Positions 36,137 through 44,986 of a stretch of 64,000 bases of DNA are shown here, one piece after another. Both the position numbers and the translations under genes were made by a program. Numbering within the stretch: position 1 is the first letter of the stretch; the number at the start of each line of letters is the position of its first letter. The notes below the pieces were generated by a model that had not been told where the DNA came from, ran no database searches, and saw nothing but the letters and a program-made list of their open reading frames with translations. Origin of the DNA: Vibrio sinaloensis (GTDB lineage Bacteria > Pseudomonadota > Gammaproteobacteria > Enterobacterales > Vibrionaceae); contig NZ_JWLV01000001.1 in NCBI RefSeq assembly GCF_000808535.1, positions 806,001-870,000 of the forward strand. Direction: 5' to 3'.

Positions 36137-37366
36137 ATGAGAGCAAAACCGATAGCCTTACTGGTAGCTACGTGCTGCTTCCCTAGCTTAGTCAGCGCTG
36201 GAAATCTCGTGATCGAGAGCTGGCGGGAAGACGGAAAAATCTGGAATGAAACCATTCTCCCAGCGTTCAACGCCAAACATCCCGGCATTACCGTGACCTA
36301 CAAACACACGCCCGCCACCGACTACAATACCGCGCTAAATGAAAGACTTGCAGCGGGCAATGCTGGCGATATCATAACTTGTCGCCCCTTCGATGATTCT
36401 TTAAAGCTCTATCAAGAGAACAACCTTGTCGACCTCACCGATATTGATGGCATGGAAAACTTTCCATCATTCGCTCAGTCAGCTTGGCAAACCGACGACG
36501 GCTCTGTCACCTTCTGTCTGCCGCTAGCCTCCGTTATCCACGGCTTCTTCTACAACAAATCGATTTTTAAAGAGTTAGGAATCACGCCGCCCACCACCAA
36601 TGAGGAGTTTTATGCCGCTCTGAGCAAAGTGAAAGCAAGTGGCAAATATACCCCGCTCGCAATAGGAACCAACGATAAGTGGGAAGCTGCAACCATGGGC
36701 TTTCAAAACATTGGTCCAAACTACTGGCAAGGGGAAGATGGGCGTTTCGCGCTGCTGTCAGGGGATGGCAAACTGACCAACTCTGAATATGTTGATGTTT
36801 TCAACCAACTCGCCATGTGGGGACAATACATGGGTGACGGTTATCAGACCCGAACCTATAACGATGCAATCGCTATGTTTGGTGGTGGTAACGCGGCGGT
36901 TTATCCTGCTGGGTCTTGGGATATTTTAGCCTTCAAAGACAAGATTGATTTAGGTGTTTTCCGCCCAACGGTTGCCAATAAAGGCGATGATTGTTTCATC
37001 AGTGACCATACCGATATTGGTATCGGCATTAATGCCAAGAGTTCAAACCCAGAAGATGCGAAAACCTTGATTCAGTGGATGGCCAGTGAAGAGTTTGCGG
37101 AGCTATTTACAAACGCGCTGCCAGGCTTCTTCTCGCTATCAAACCACTTCATCGAAGTGGAAGATCCCACCGCAAAAGAAATGCTCGCATGGCGTGATAC
37201 TTGTGACTCCACAATTCGTAATTCTTATCAAATCCTTAATCGAGGAACGCCTAGTTTGGAGCTGGAAATTTGGGAAACCAGTGTTGGCGTAATTAACGGC
37301 ACCATGTCTCCTCAAGATGCGACCAGTCGATTGCAAACGGGCTTAGACGGATGGTACAAACCATAA
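36137..37366 (+). CDS. Orphan sugar-type ABC binding protein, partner of the chemoreceptor
   Basis: A 409-residue SBP_bac_1-family protein. Signal peptide about 1-21 (cleavage after LVSA); the mature chain starts GNLVIESWREDGKIWNE. Trp/Tyr-rich pocket segments (YPAGSWDILAF, GPNYWQGEDG) indicate a carbohydrate ligand. AAAGGAA lies 5-6 nt before the ATG. No permease or ATPase gene is adjacent. Tight coupling to the chemoreceptor (26 bp) argues that it serves chemotaxis, perhaps besides a distant transporter. The ligand is unknown. Confidence 0.88.
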   Translation: MRAKPIALLVATCCFPSLVSAGNLVIESWREDGKIWNETILPAFNAKHPGITVTYKHTPATDYNTALNERLAAGNAGDIITCRPFDDSLKLYQENNLVDLTDIDGMENFPSFAQSAWQTDDGSVTFCLPLASVIHGFFYNKSIFKELGITPPTTNEEFYAALSKVKASGKYTPLAIGTNDKWEAATMGFQNIGPNYWQGEDGRFALLSGDGKLTNSEYVDVFNQLAMWGQYMGDGYQTRTYNDAIAMFGGGNAAVYPAGSWDILAFKDKIDLGVFRPTVANKGDDCFISDHTDIGIGINAKSSNPEDAKTLIQWMASEEFAELFTNALPGFFSLSNHFIEVEDPTAKEMLAWRDTCDSTIRNSYQILNRGTPSLELEIWETSVGVINGTMSPQDATSRLQTGLDGWYKP

Positions 37367-37408
37367 CCCGCGGCTGTCTTTAATCACCCACCTCAGTCAC
37401 TAAGCAAC

Positions 37409-37431
37409 AAAGCCCCAAAGAGGGCTTTTTT
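37409..37431 (+). terminator. Rho-independent terminator of the chemoreceptor/binding-protein operon
   Basis: A 7-bp stem (AAAGCCC and GGGCTTT, loop CAAAGA) ending in TTTTTT, 42 bp after the stop. Confidence 0.85.
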
Positions 37432-37457
37432 GCTCCCTCACCAACGTCGAATAATAC

Positions 37458-37491
37458 GTAAGATTTGCAAGCTAGGGGTAAGATTTGTAAG
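37458..37491. promoter_or_regulatory. Tandem 14-bp direct repeats upstream of the barrel/protease pair
   Basis: GTAAGATTTGCAAG at 37458-37471 and GTAAGATTTGTAAG at 37478-37491 differ at one base. They start exactly 20 bp apart, two helical turns, on the same face of the DNA. Such an arrangement is typical of response-regulator binding sites. They lie 67-100 bp before the first gene start. Confidence 0.5.
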
Positions 37492-37557
37492 TAAAAGAAG
37501 CGGTTAGAGAATTCGGCTCTTATTATTGATGAAATTTTAGAAACCGTTGATGTAACA

Positions 37558-37968
37558 ATGAAAAAACTCGCTTTACTCCTATTTCTGTCAATGCCCGCCG
37601 CAGCACAAACTAACCTTTACTTAGGCGTTGATAGCCTGTTAAGCGGCTCAAAGGGATCTGTTCAATATGGATTTCAGTTTGCAAACTCTAACGGTGATCG
37701 TTTCGGTTATGAGTTGGTGTATACCAAGTATGAGTCAGAATATTCTTACGGATTGAACGTGAAACCGTCCTTCCCACTAGTAAACAACTTCTTTGTCACT
37801 CCGATAGCGGGTTATCATAAATTTAGCAACGATAGATACAGCCCTGTCTATGGCATAGAACTGTCTCATCACTTTAACTTTTTCGAAATTCGTACGGGGG
37901 TTAAAAAGAATGATTCTGGTATCGATGACAACGTTAACTACTACGTTGGTGGAGCCATTAGATATTAA
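37558..37968 (+). CDS. Small outer-membrane beta-barrel protein
   Basis: A 136-residue exported protein. Signal peptide about 1-16 (MKKLALLLFLSMPAAA, cleavage before QTNLYLG). The mature ~120 residues show alternating hydrophobic/polar stretches with many Tyr and Phe, a Gly-rich YVGGAIRY end and a terminal aromatic Tyr, fitting an eight-stranded barrel of the OmpX/OmpW size class. Only 2 bp separate its stop from the metalloprotease start, so translation is coupled. Shine-Dalgarno support is weak. A role in display or secretion of its partner is speculation. Confidence 0.75.
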   Translation: MKKLALLLFLSMPAAAQTNLYLGVDSLLSGSKGSVQYGFQFANSNGDRFGYELVYTKYESEYSYGLNVKPSFPLVNNFFVTPIAGYHKFSNDRYSPVYGIELSHHFNFFEIRTGVKKNDSGIDDNVNYYVGGAIRY

Positions 37969-37970
37969 TC

Positions 37971-38675
37971 ATGAAAACAATTTTCTTTGCCACTCTTATT
38001 TCATTTTCTGCTATCGCGGACACCATCTCGGTTCAAAATGAATCGATCACGATTAACCTTCGCTTCAATGAGTTCCAAGGTTTAGATAAACAACGATATG
38101 TTGATGCGGCCAAAGAGTGGCTTGAGGTAGTCAAGTCCGTTGAGGGAAGAGAGCATCATACATTAGACATTGATGTTGTGGTGACAGATACGATCGAATC
38201 CGATGGCCTAGCCCTAGTAGAAGAGTCAGTGCCGATCAGCGGTCTAGAAATTCCAACATACGGCGTTATTTGGATGCACGCTAATACTCATCAACCCAAT
38301 TTTGAGGTCGCGAGTTACAAAGGCACCATCTTGCATGAGATTGGCCACATTTTGGGGATTGGCTCCACCACAGACCCATTTATCGTGGATCACATCGATG
38401 AGATCAATGGCTCTGGCTTTTGTAAAGACAACAGCGTAGCACTGGCCACCTACAACCGACTCTACAACACCCAGTTTACGTGTTTACCCTTCTCGACCAA
38501 TGGGCACTTATACGATGACATTCAATCTGAGGATGAACCTAGAGGGAACCATGTTCCACCTATGACTCAGGAAGTGATGGCAAACGGTAATGATATACGA
38601 CCAATCACCCTAGCGGTGTTGGACGATATTGGTTACCAGGTGGATTACACACAGATCGATATGACACGAAAATAG
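37971..38675 (+). CDS. Leishmanolysin-like exported zinc metalloprotease
   Basis: A 234-residue protein with signal peptide about 1-16 (cleavage after AIA). HEIGHILGIGS gives zinc ligands His122 and His126 with general base Glu123. The metzincin position for a third ligand in HExxHxxGxxH is Ser here. Instead His194 in RGNHVPPM, about 68 residues on, followed by a Met-turn in QEVMANG (Met203), matches the split motif of leishmanolysin (M8). A single Cys pair (151 and 171) may form a disulfide. It is much smaller than eukaryotic leishmanolysin (~600). Substrate unknown. Confidence 0.82.
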   Translation: MKTIFFATLISFSAIADTISVQNESITINLRFNEFQGLDKQRYVDAAKEWLEVVKSVEGREHHTLDIDVVVTDTIESDGLALVEESVPISGLEIPTYGVIWMHANTHQPNFEVASYKGTILHEIGHILGIGSTTDPFIVDHIDEINGSGFCKDNSVALATYNRLYNTQFTCLPFSTNGHLYDDIQSEDEPRGNHVPPMTQEVMANGNDIRPITLAVLDDIGYQVDYTQIDMTRK

Positions 38676-38824
38676 TGCCAACTGATTTAAAACCCCTTTC
38701 CATGCCTTGTCACTTTCGATAAGGCATTTTTACTTTGATTGAACTAAATCATTTGAGCATTCCATAAAGTCAGGTAACTTACTGTCTGAAGTCCAATCAA
38801 CAGTGTCCTCTGACTCTCTATACT

Positions 38825-39625
38825 ATGTCACAACTCGATATTAAATTTGTCGCCGCCGATATGGATGGCACCCTGCTCGATGAAAACAGCCAACTCAATC
38901 CTGATTTCTTCGATATTTACCAACAACTTGAGAACAAAGGGATCCTATTCGCTGCCGCTTCGGGTCGCCAATACTACAGCTTGATCGACACCTTTGCGCC
39001 AGTAAAAGATAACATGCTGTTTGTCGCCGAAAATGGCACCTTAGTCATGCACCAAGGGCAAGAGCTCTACAGCTGCGAAATCGACAAACCCTCGATAAAA
39101 AGCATCATCCAGTTAGCTCGTAGCATTGAAGGCGCTCATATCGTGTTGTGCGGCAAAAAGTCTGCGTATATCGAAACAAAGGACTCAGCGGCAATCGAAG
39201 AGTTCGCCAAATACTACCACCGCTGTGAGTATGTTACCGATCTACTTAGCGTCGAAGACGACTTCATTAAGGTGGCCATCTGTCATTTTGGCGGCTCAGA
39301 AGAGCTGGTTTATCCAGCGTTTCATCAAGCCTTTGGTAAGACGCACCAAGTGGTGGTCAGCGCCAAGATTTGGCTTGATGTGATGAATGCCAAGGCGTCC
39401 AAAGGGGCTGCCATTGAGCATTTACAGCAATCACTTGGGTTTACTTATGAGCAAACCATGAGTTTTGGTGATTACCTCAATGATCTGGAGATGCTAAAAG
39501 TCAGTTATCACTCCTACGCCATGGAAAACGCCCACCCCGTGGTAAAAGAAACGGCTCGCTTTTCTGCACCGAGCAATGCAGAGGCAGGCGTATTCACGAT
39601 CATCAAGGAACAACTGCTCGACTAG
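38825..39625 (+). CDS. Cof-type HAD-IIB sugar phosphatase
   Basis: A 266-residue cytosolic HAD hydrolase. Motif I DMDGTLLD (12-19) with nucleophile Asp12 and Asp14, motif II Ser in AASGRQ, the C2B cap in the middle, Lys in NAKASKGAAIEHL, and motif IV GDYLNDLEM near 217 are all present. Family members dephosphorylate sugar phosphates, pyridoxal phosphate or flavin precursors; the substrate cannot be read. The ribosome site is poor. The stop codon overlaps, on the other strand, the stop of a VOC relic. Confidence 0.9.
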   Translation: MSQLDIKFVAADMDGTLLDENSQLNPDFFDIYQQLENKGILFAAASGRQYYSLIDTFAPVKDNMLFVAENGTLVMHQGQELYSCEIDKPSIKSIIQLARSIEGAHIVLCGKKSAYIETKDSAAIEEFAKYYHRCEYVTDLLSVEDDFIKVAICHFGGSEELVYPAFHQAFGKTHQVVVSAKIWLDVMNAKASKGAAIEHLQQSLGFTYEQTMSFGDYLNDLEMLKVSYHSYAMENAHPVVKETARFSAPSNAEAGVFTIIKEQLLD

Positions 39626-39708
39626 GCTTGGTAGAGTTCCAAGGGTAAGCCGTCTGGGTCTTTAAAAAAGGTAAACGGCTTACCCGTAAACTCATCGGTT
39701 CTACTCAA
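39622..39708 (-). pseudogene. Relic: C-terminal fragment of a VOC/glyoxalase-family gene
   Basis: A minus-strand open stretch reads RTDEFTGKPFTFFKDPDGLP and ends LELYQA then TAG at 39622-39624. FKDPDG-x-x-LELYQ is the classic C-terminal strand and metal-ligand Glu of a vicinal-oxygen-chelate protein. No start codon or N-terminal part exists: the intact VOC gene immediately upstream on the same strand ends at 39701 in a different frame. Either a second VOC gene was deleted down to its last ~28 codons, or recombination replaced its 5-prime part with the present neighbour. Confidence 0.7.
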
Positions 39709-40129
39709 TCACCAATGATCCATCGGCATTGAACTCCCAGCAATCACCGTACGCGACCTCCCACAGATAACCATCTGGATCAGAGAAATAACCACTGTAC
39801 CCACCCCAAAACACATCTTGCGCCTCTTTTTCCAAGGTTGCGCCCGCTTGAACAGCAAGCGCGAGGACTTGATCGACTTCCTCCCTCGAACGCGTGTTAT
39901 GCGCAAGAGTCACACCACTGAAACCATTTCGCGTAACCGCCTTATCAGCAGACACATCTTCTGCGAGTGCCGCGAGTGGGTATAAGGCAAGGCAGACCCC
40001 ACCAGTTTTGAAAAATATGATGCCATCTTCCGGCGTTCTTGAGGAAGGGAAGCCAAGTTGGCGGTAAAACTGATACGAACACTCTAAATCTTCCACGCCC
40101 AATGTGATGATGCTGATTCTCGGTTCCAT
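39701..40129 (-). CDS. VOC (glyoxalase/bleomycin-resistance) family protein
   Basis: A 142-residue protein of two paired beta-alpha-beta-beta-beta modules. SIITLGVEDLECSYQFYRQLGF opens module 1 and GYFSDPDGYLWEVAY closes module 2 with the metal-ligand Glu. AAGGAGAATCAG precedes the ATG, an excellent ribosome site. Function is open (isomerase, dioxygenase-like or resistance-type binding). It directly abuts a relic of another VOC gene at its 3-prime end. Confidence 0.88.
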   Translation of the reverse strand: MEPRISIITLGVEDLECSYQFYRQLGFPSSRTPEDGIIFFKTGGVCLALYPLAALAEDVSADKAVTRNGFSGVTLAHNTRSREEVDQVLALAVQAGATLEKEAQDVFWGGYSGYFSDPDGYLWEVAYGDCWEFNADGSLVIE

Positions 40130-40202
40130 CTGATTCTCCTTGTCTAAGTCTGGTTATCATAGCGGTGAGAAACATAGGTGTCTGTTAACCAGCAGCAAAG
40201 AG

Positions 40203-40234
40203 ACAAAAAAGGCCTGACATTTTGTCAGGCCTTT
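40203..40234 (-). terminator. Rho-independent terminator of glgB
   Basis: On the minus strand, a 12-bp stem (AAAGGCCTGACA and TGTCAGGCCTTT, loop of 3) is followed by TTTGTC, 27 bp after the glgB stop. Confidence 0.92.
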
Positions 40235-40260
40235 AGACAACTATGCGTTGCTAGAGAGGG

Positions 40261-42441
40261 TTAGGTTAGTTTGTAAAACACGGTCGCTAACGGTGGTAGA
40301 CGAAGCGATAATGATTGAGCCAAACCTTCACTTTCAGTTTCATCGGATTCGACCTGTGCCAATACCTCAAAACCACTTCCGCAATACTCTGAAGAATCGG
40401 TATTAAGCAGAAGCTCATAACGACCCGCATTTGGTACACCAACTCTGAATGATTCATGTGGGACCGGGGTAAAGTTCGTGATAACGAGAATGCGTTCGCC
40501 GCTTTCACTGATTCGCTCATGGGCCAAAATCGATGCATCAGCGGCATCTTGCAGGCGCCATTCAAAGCCTGATGGCTCGCAATCAAGCTCATGCATCGCT
40601 TTCTCTTCACGATAAAGCTTATTGAGATCTCGAGTCAGTGCTTGGACACCTTGATGGCGTTCAAACTCAAGCAAGAACCATTGCAGTTGATCATCATGAT
40701 TCCATTCTGCCGTTTGGCCAATCTCCGCGCCCATAAAGTTCAGCTTCTTGCCCGGCTGCGCGTACATGTACCCTAAGTAAGCTCGTAAGTTTGCTGTTTG
40801 CTGCCACTCATCACCCGGCATCTTGTTGTGAATGGAACCTTTGCCGTACACCACTTCATCATGGGAGAGCGAAAGCACGTAGTTTTCGCTGTGTGCGTAA
40901 ACCAATGGGAAGGTAATCGTGTTGTGATGGTACTTACGGTGAACTGGATCTTCTTGAATGTATGACAGCGAGTCGTGCATCCAACCCATGTTCCACTTGA
41001 ACCCAAAACCAAGTCCGCCCATAAAGGTTGGCGCAGAAACGCCAGGGAAAGCGGTCGATTCTTCTGCAATCGTCATCGCATTTGGGAAATACTTATAAAC
41101 TTCTTCGTTCATCCACTTCAAGGTCGCAATGGCATCGTAGTTCTCGTTGCCGCCGTCGACATTTGGAATCCATTGGTCATGGCTGCGCGAGTAATCCAAG
41201 TACAGCATAGAAGCCACGGCATCCACGCGAATACCGTCAATATGGAACTGTTCGAACCAATAGAGCGCGTTGGAGACAAGGAAACGACGAACATGCTCAC
41301 GACCTAAATCGTAAATGTATGAGTTCCAATCTTGATGCCAACCACGTCGAGGGTCTGGATCATGGAACAACGGCGTGCCGTCAAAATTCGCTAAGCCGTG
41401 GTCATCGGATGGGAAGTGTGCTGGCACCCAGTCAAGTACAACACCCAATCCCGCTTGGTGGCACTGGTCGACAAAGTACTTAAAATCATCTGGTGAACCA
41501 TAACGGCTGGTCGGCGCGAACAAGCCTACAGGTTGGTAGCCCCAAGATCCGTAAAATGGGTGCTCCGAAACTGGCATAAGCTCAACATGGGTGTAGCCCA
41601 TATCCACCAAGTAAGGAATCAACTCATCGGCTAGCTCGCGATAATTGAGAAAATCGCCGTTGTCGTCCCTTTTCCATGAACCGACATGCAACTCATAAAA
41701 CGAGAGGGCTTCTTTGCGTTTCTCTGTGACAGGGCGGGTTTGCCACTTTTCATCTTGCCACGCGTAACGAGAGTGGTCATAGGTTAACGATGCAAACGAC
41801 GGGAATTGCTCAGAGTGTGCGCCCCAAGGATCGGCTTTATGCGGTAGCCCCTCACCATTAGGTCCTTTCAACTCGAACTTGTATTGGGTCCCTTCAGGCA
41901 GGTTAGGCACAAACAAACCCCAAATACCGTAATCTAAACGCTGCATTGGCGTGCGGCGCCCATCCCACTGGTTAAAATCCCCAACTAAGCTACATGCGCT
42001 AGCATGAGGTGCGTAAACCAAGAAACGCGTACCGCTGATCTGCTTACCGTCACGTTCAAGGGTAATGAACTGCGCGCCCATGTGCTTGTACATCTCTTTT
42101 GGCGTATGCAGGTCATCGTATTCAGCGTAAATGTTGTGATACTGATAAGGGTCGTCGACGATTTGCTCTGTCTCTCCCCACTGCACTGCAAGTTGGTAGT
42201 GGGTGAAATGTAAGTCACGCTTGTCCGCAAGAATAAAGCCTGACGCATCTTCGCGCGTCAATTCAATCGGGTCTTCGCCATCAATCAACAACGAGACCGA
42301 GTCTGCGCCGGGCATCCATACTCGGATAGCGCCGTCGTCAGCATCAAGGTATGGACCAAGGAATGAAAATGGGTCAACAAACGTTGCATGAGAAAGCTGG
42401 TTATACGCTTGCGTTTTTTTGTCCAGAATAGCCGTTTTCAA
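40261..42441 (-). CDS. glgB: 1,4-alpha-glucan branching enzyme
   Basis: Transfers maltodextrin segments from alpha-1,4 to alpha-1,6 linkage in glycogen synthesis. The 726 residues match E. coli GlgB (728). An N-terminal CBM48-type domain (to about 230) precedes the GH13 barrel. The nucleophile Asp is in [17 protein letters not shown] (about 405), the acid/base Glu in [13 protein letters not shown] (about 458), and the transition-state Asp in [10 protein letters not shown]. The start is TTG at 42441 with GGGAGAG upstream. It lies downstream of malPQ but behind their terminator, so it has its own promoter in the 149 bp before it. Confidence 0.97.
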   Translation of the reverse strand: MKTAILDKKTQAYNQLSHATFVDPFSFLGPYLDADDGAIRVWMPGADSVSLLIDGEDPIELTREDASGFILADKRDLHFTHYQLAVQWGETEQIVDDPYQYHNIYAEYDDLHTPKEMYKHMGAQFITLERDGKQISGTRFLVYAPHASACSLVGDFNQWDGRRTPMQRLDYGIWGLFVPNLPEGTQYKFELKGPNGEGLPHKADPWGAHSEQFPSFASLTYDHSRYAWQDEKWQTRPVTEKRKEALSFYELHVGSWKRDDNGDFLNYRELADELIPYLVDMGYTHVELMPVSEHPFYGSWGYQPVGLFAPTSRYGSPDDFKYFVDQCHQAGLGVVLDWVPAHFPSDDHGLANFDGTPLFHDPDPRRGWHQDWNSYIYDLGREHVRRFLVSNALYWFEQFHIDGIRVDAVASMLYLDYSRSHDQWIPNVDGGNENYDAIATLKWMNEEVYKYFPNAMTIAEESTAFPGVSAPTFMGGLGFGFKWNMGWMHDSLSYIQEDPVHRKYHHNTITFPLVYAHSENYVLSLSHDEVVYGKGSIHNKMPGDEWQQTANLRAYLGYMYAQPGKKLNFMGAEIGQTAEWNHDDQLQWFLLEFERHQGVQALTRDLNKLYREEKAMHELDCEPSGFEWRLQDAADASILAHERISESGERILVITNFTPVPHESFRVGVPNAGRYELLLNTDSSEYCGSGFEVLAQVESDETESEGLAQSLSLRLPPLATVFYKLT

Positions 42442-42590
42442 ATGTATCTCTCCCTAACCGAACTTTCATGTATCGACTTGGCACTGTGAATGGGTGAATT
42501 CTGTCCCTATCCCTCACCGTTGGGGCACGGTATTAGCAAGCAAAAAGAAACCATCACATAGGCTAAGTTGATATTATTGTTCTAATTTAT

Positions 42591-42620
42591 AAAAAAGCCC
42601 GCCATATGATTGCGGGCTTA
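42591..42620 (-). terminator. Rho-independent terminator of the malPQ operon
   Basis: On the minus strand, an 8-bp GC-rich stem (AAGCCCGC pairing with GCGGGCTT, loop of 9) is followed by TTTTTTA, 88 bp after the malQ stop. A weaker A/T-rich inverted repeat (TTTTACATAGA, 42653-42663, with 42683-42693) lies between it and the gene. Confidence 0.9.
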
Positions 42621-42707
42621 AAATAGCGTTCTGAAAGTGTACTGAATTACGCTTTTACATAGAGTGACTAAGTCGATATTTTTCTATGTAAAAGGTGAAA
42701 GCAGCGA

Positions 42708-44888
42708 CTATTTGCTTACCTTAGCACGAACTTCTGTCAGCTTGTGAGCAATACGGTTCACGCCTTCCTGCGCAAACACTTCATCTAGGTTCATCGACAA
42801 CTTACGACGCCAGTTTGGATACTCGTCGACCGTACCTGGAATGTTAACAGGTTGATCCATTTCCAACCAATCTTCTAACTGAACACTCAGCAAGGTTGAA
42901 GCGCCCGCAGCCACATGCAGCTGCAACGCTTCGGCTAAATATGAATCCATCGGAACGTACTGAGCGTCACGGCCCACGCCTTCTGGTAGGTAACCGTGCC
43001 ATGCTACAGAATCTAGAATGCCTTGCTTACATTCTAAGCGGCCTTCAAACAAGCCTTTGAGCTGTTCTTCGTCAGGGTACAAGCCAAGCTCTTGACCCAT
43101 TTTAAGGTCATCGCAGTGCCAGAAGCCTCTCAATGTCGGCATATCGTGAGTACATAGCGCAGACATAGATTGCTCAGCGTAATGCGCCGGAGAGATAAAG
43201 CCACCGTCATCTTCCGACGTTTCGAAGAAGAACACCTTGTAGGAGTGAACGCCCGCATCACGAAGAATTTCAACGATTTCATCCGGCACGGTTCCTAAAT
43301 CTTCACCAATCACACTACATTGGTGACGGTGCGATTCAAGCGCCAAGATTGCCAGCATGTCTTCAACTGGGTAGTAGATGTACGCGCCTTTGGTCGCGTT
43401 TTCACCTTTTGGAATCCACCATAGACGCAGCAAACCAAGTACGTGGTCAATGCGAAGTGCACCACAGTGTTTCATGTTGGCACGCAGAAGCTGGATGTAC
43501 GCATCGTAGCTTGTCGCTTTCAATACTTGAGGGTTAAGTGGTGGTAAGCCCCAGTTTTGACCCAATGGACCTAAGATATCTGGTGGCGCGCCGATGCTGG
43601 CATCAAGGATCAAGTTGCCATTATCCGCCCACGTTTCCGCGCCAGAGTCCGCCACGCCAACCGCTAGGTCACGATACAGCCCCACAGACATGCCTTTCTC
43701 TTCAGCCAGTGCTTGCGCTTCTTTGATTTGAGAGTCTGCAACCCACTGCAAGTACATGTAAAGATGCACTTTATCTTGGTTCTGGGTAATAAACTTCTGT
43801 ACTGCGGCATTGTCAAATTGACGCAGTTCTTCAGGGAATACAGGCCAGCCCCAAACGTTGTTATCTTCAGCATGCAACGTCGCATGCAGCGCATCAAATG
43901 CCGCTTGGTGGACTAGGCTGTCGCCACCTTGTTCAACAAAGGCCAAGAATGCTTGAGCGCGCTCGCTGTTTTTGTCGAGGTGACGTTTCTTAAACTCATT
44001 GAACAACAGTGGCAGCACACTCATTTTCAGTTCTGACACTTCGGTGTAGTTGACCCAGTGAGAGTCACGCGCTTTTTGTAGGCGTTGCTGGAACTCCGCA
44101 CTACCCACCATTTGCTGCGCTTCAATGCTCAACGAAAACTCAGGCACTGAGCTCACGTCGATGTATAGGATGTTTAACCAACGACGAGAAGACGGGCTAT
44201 ATGGGCTCGCCCCTTCTGGGTTGGCAGGAAAGAGTGAGTGAATTGGGTTTAAACCAACAAAATCACCACCGCGAGAGGCGATATCCGCAACCAGCTGTTT
44301 TAGGTCGCCAAAGTCACCCATCCCCCAGTTGTGCTGAGTGCGAAGTGTATAAAGTTGGACACTTGGGCCCCACATTTTTTTGCCGTTTTCGATGTCTGCT
44401 TGCTTGAAACACGCTTTTGGCGTCACGATCAGCGTCATCTCGTATGGCGACTTGCGACGCTTACGTGTCACGGTCAATTTGTGGTAACCCCAAGGCAAAT
44501 CACTTGGTAGTGCAAACACTAAAGGGCCACCCTCTTTGCGCTCATCACGCACGATCTGAGACTGAAGATAGCCTTCAAGTACCTCTCCTTGCTCAGTCGC
44601 CAGCTGCCAGCTAAACTCGCTTTCTCGGGCACTTGCACCCAAGTTCAATGCCACCTCTACAGGCTCGCCATCACGAATTACTAATACTGGTTCAAGCACA
44701 TCTTTCTTATGCTTTTTCTCTGCCGATTGTAGAAGAGTTTCATCATTGGTTACGTCGTAGCCTAAAGACGCAAGTAAGTGACGGATCGTTTCGTCCTCAA
44801 CTTTTGCTTCATCTCCCCACGCGCTTACGTAGCTGTCGGCAATTCTTGCCATTTCAGCGACTTGTTTTAATGCGTTTTGTTCTTTCAT
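42708..44888 (-). CDS. malQ: 4-alpha-glucanotransferase (amylomaltase)
   Basis: Disproportionates maltodextrins and releases glucose in the cytosol. GH77 of 726 residues from ATG 44888, which has GGAGAG 4-5 nt upstream; a longer frame (44957) adds 23 residues without a ribosome site. The N-terminal ~150 residues are the extra domains found in enterobacterial MalQ. Catalytic landmarks: LRIDHVLGLLRLWWIPKG (nucleophile Asp), VIGEDLGTVPDEI (acid/base Glu) and CTHDMPTLRGFW (third Asp). Second gene of malPQ, 98 bp after malP. Confidence 0.96.
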   Translation of the reverse strand: MKEQNALKQVAEMARIADSYVSAWGDEAKVEDETIRHLLASLGYDVTNDETLLQSAEKKHKKDVLEPVLVIRDGEPVEVALNLGASARESEFSWQLATEQGEVLEGYLQSQIVRDERKEGGPLVFALPSDLPWGYHKLTVTRKRRKSPYEMTLIVTPKACFKQADIENGKKMWGPSVQLYTLRTQHNWGMGDFGDLKQLVADIASRGGDFVGLNPIHSLFPANPEGASPYSPSSRRWLNILYIDVSSVPEFSLSIEAQQMVGSAEFQQRLQKARDSHWVNYTEVSELKMSVLPLLFNEFKKRHLDKNSERAQAFLAFVEQGGDSLVHQAAFDALHATLHAEDNNVWGWPVFPEELRQFDNAAVQKFITQNQDKVHLYMYLQWVADSQIKEAQALAEEKGMSVGLYRDLAVGVADSGAETWADNGNLILDASIGAPPDILGPLGQNWGLPPLNPQVLKATSYDAYIQLLRANMKHCGALRIDHVLGLLRLWWIPKGENATKGAYIYYPVEDMLAILALESHRHQCSVIGEDLGTVPDEIVEILRDAGVHSYKVFFFETSEDDGGFISPAHYAEQSMSALCTHDMPTLRGFWHCDDLKMGQELGLYPDEEQLKGLFEGRLECKQGILDSVAWHGYLPEGVGRDAQYVPMDSYLAEALQLHVAAGASTLLSVQLEDWLEMDQPVNIPGTVDEYPNWRRKLSMNLDEVFAQEGVNRIAHKLTEVRAKVSK

Positions 44889-44951
44889 CGCTCTCTCCGA
44901 AGGACTGCGTATACCTTCAAAATGTAGGGTATTTAATAGATTAAAAGAGTG

Positions 44952-44975
44952 AGCCAAGACCCGAAGGTCTTGGCT
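44952..44975 (-). other. malP-malQ intercistronic hairpin with UUCG tetraloop
   Basis: On the transcript strand, a perfect 10-bp stem (AGCCAAGACC and GGTCTTGGCT) closes a TTCG loop flanked by C and G, an exceptionally stable C(UUCG)G tetraloop. The sequence after it is CACTCTTTTAA, so it is at most a leaky terminator and may instead stabilise malP mRNA. Confidence 0.7.
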
Positions 44976-44986
44976 TTATGAGTAAA

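Noticed and set aside
42653..42693. 11-bp A/T-rich inverted repeat after malQ
   Set aside because: Weak stem and no U-tract; the GC-rich hairpin at 42591-42620 is the better terminator.
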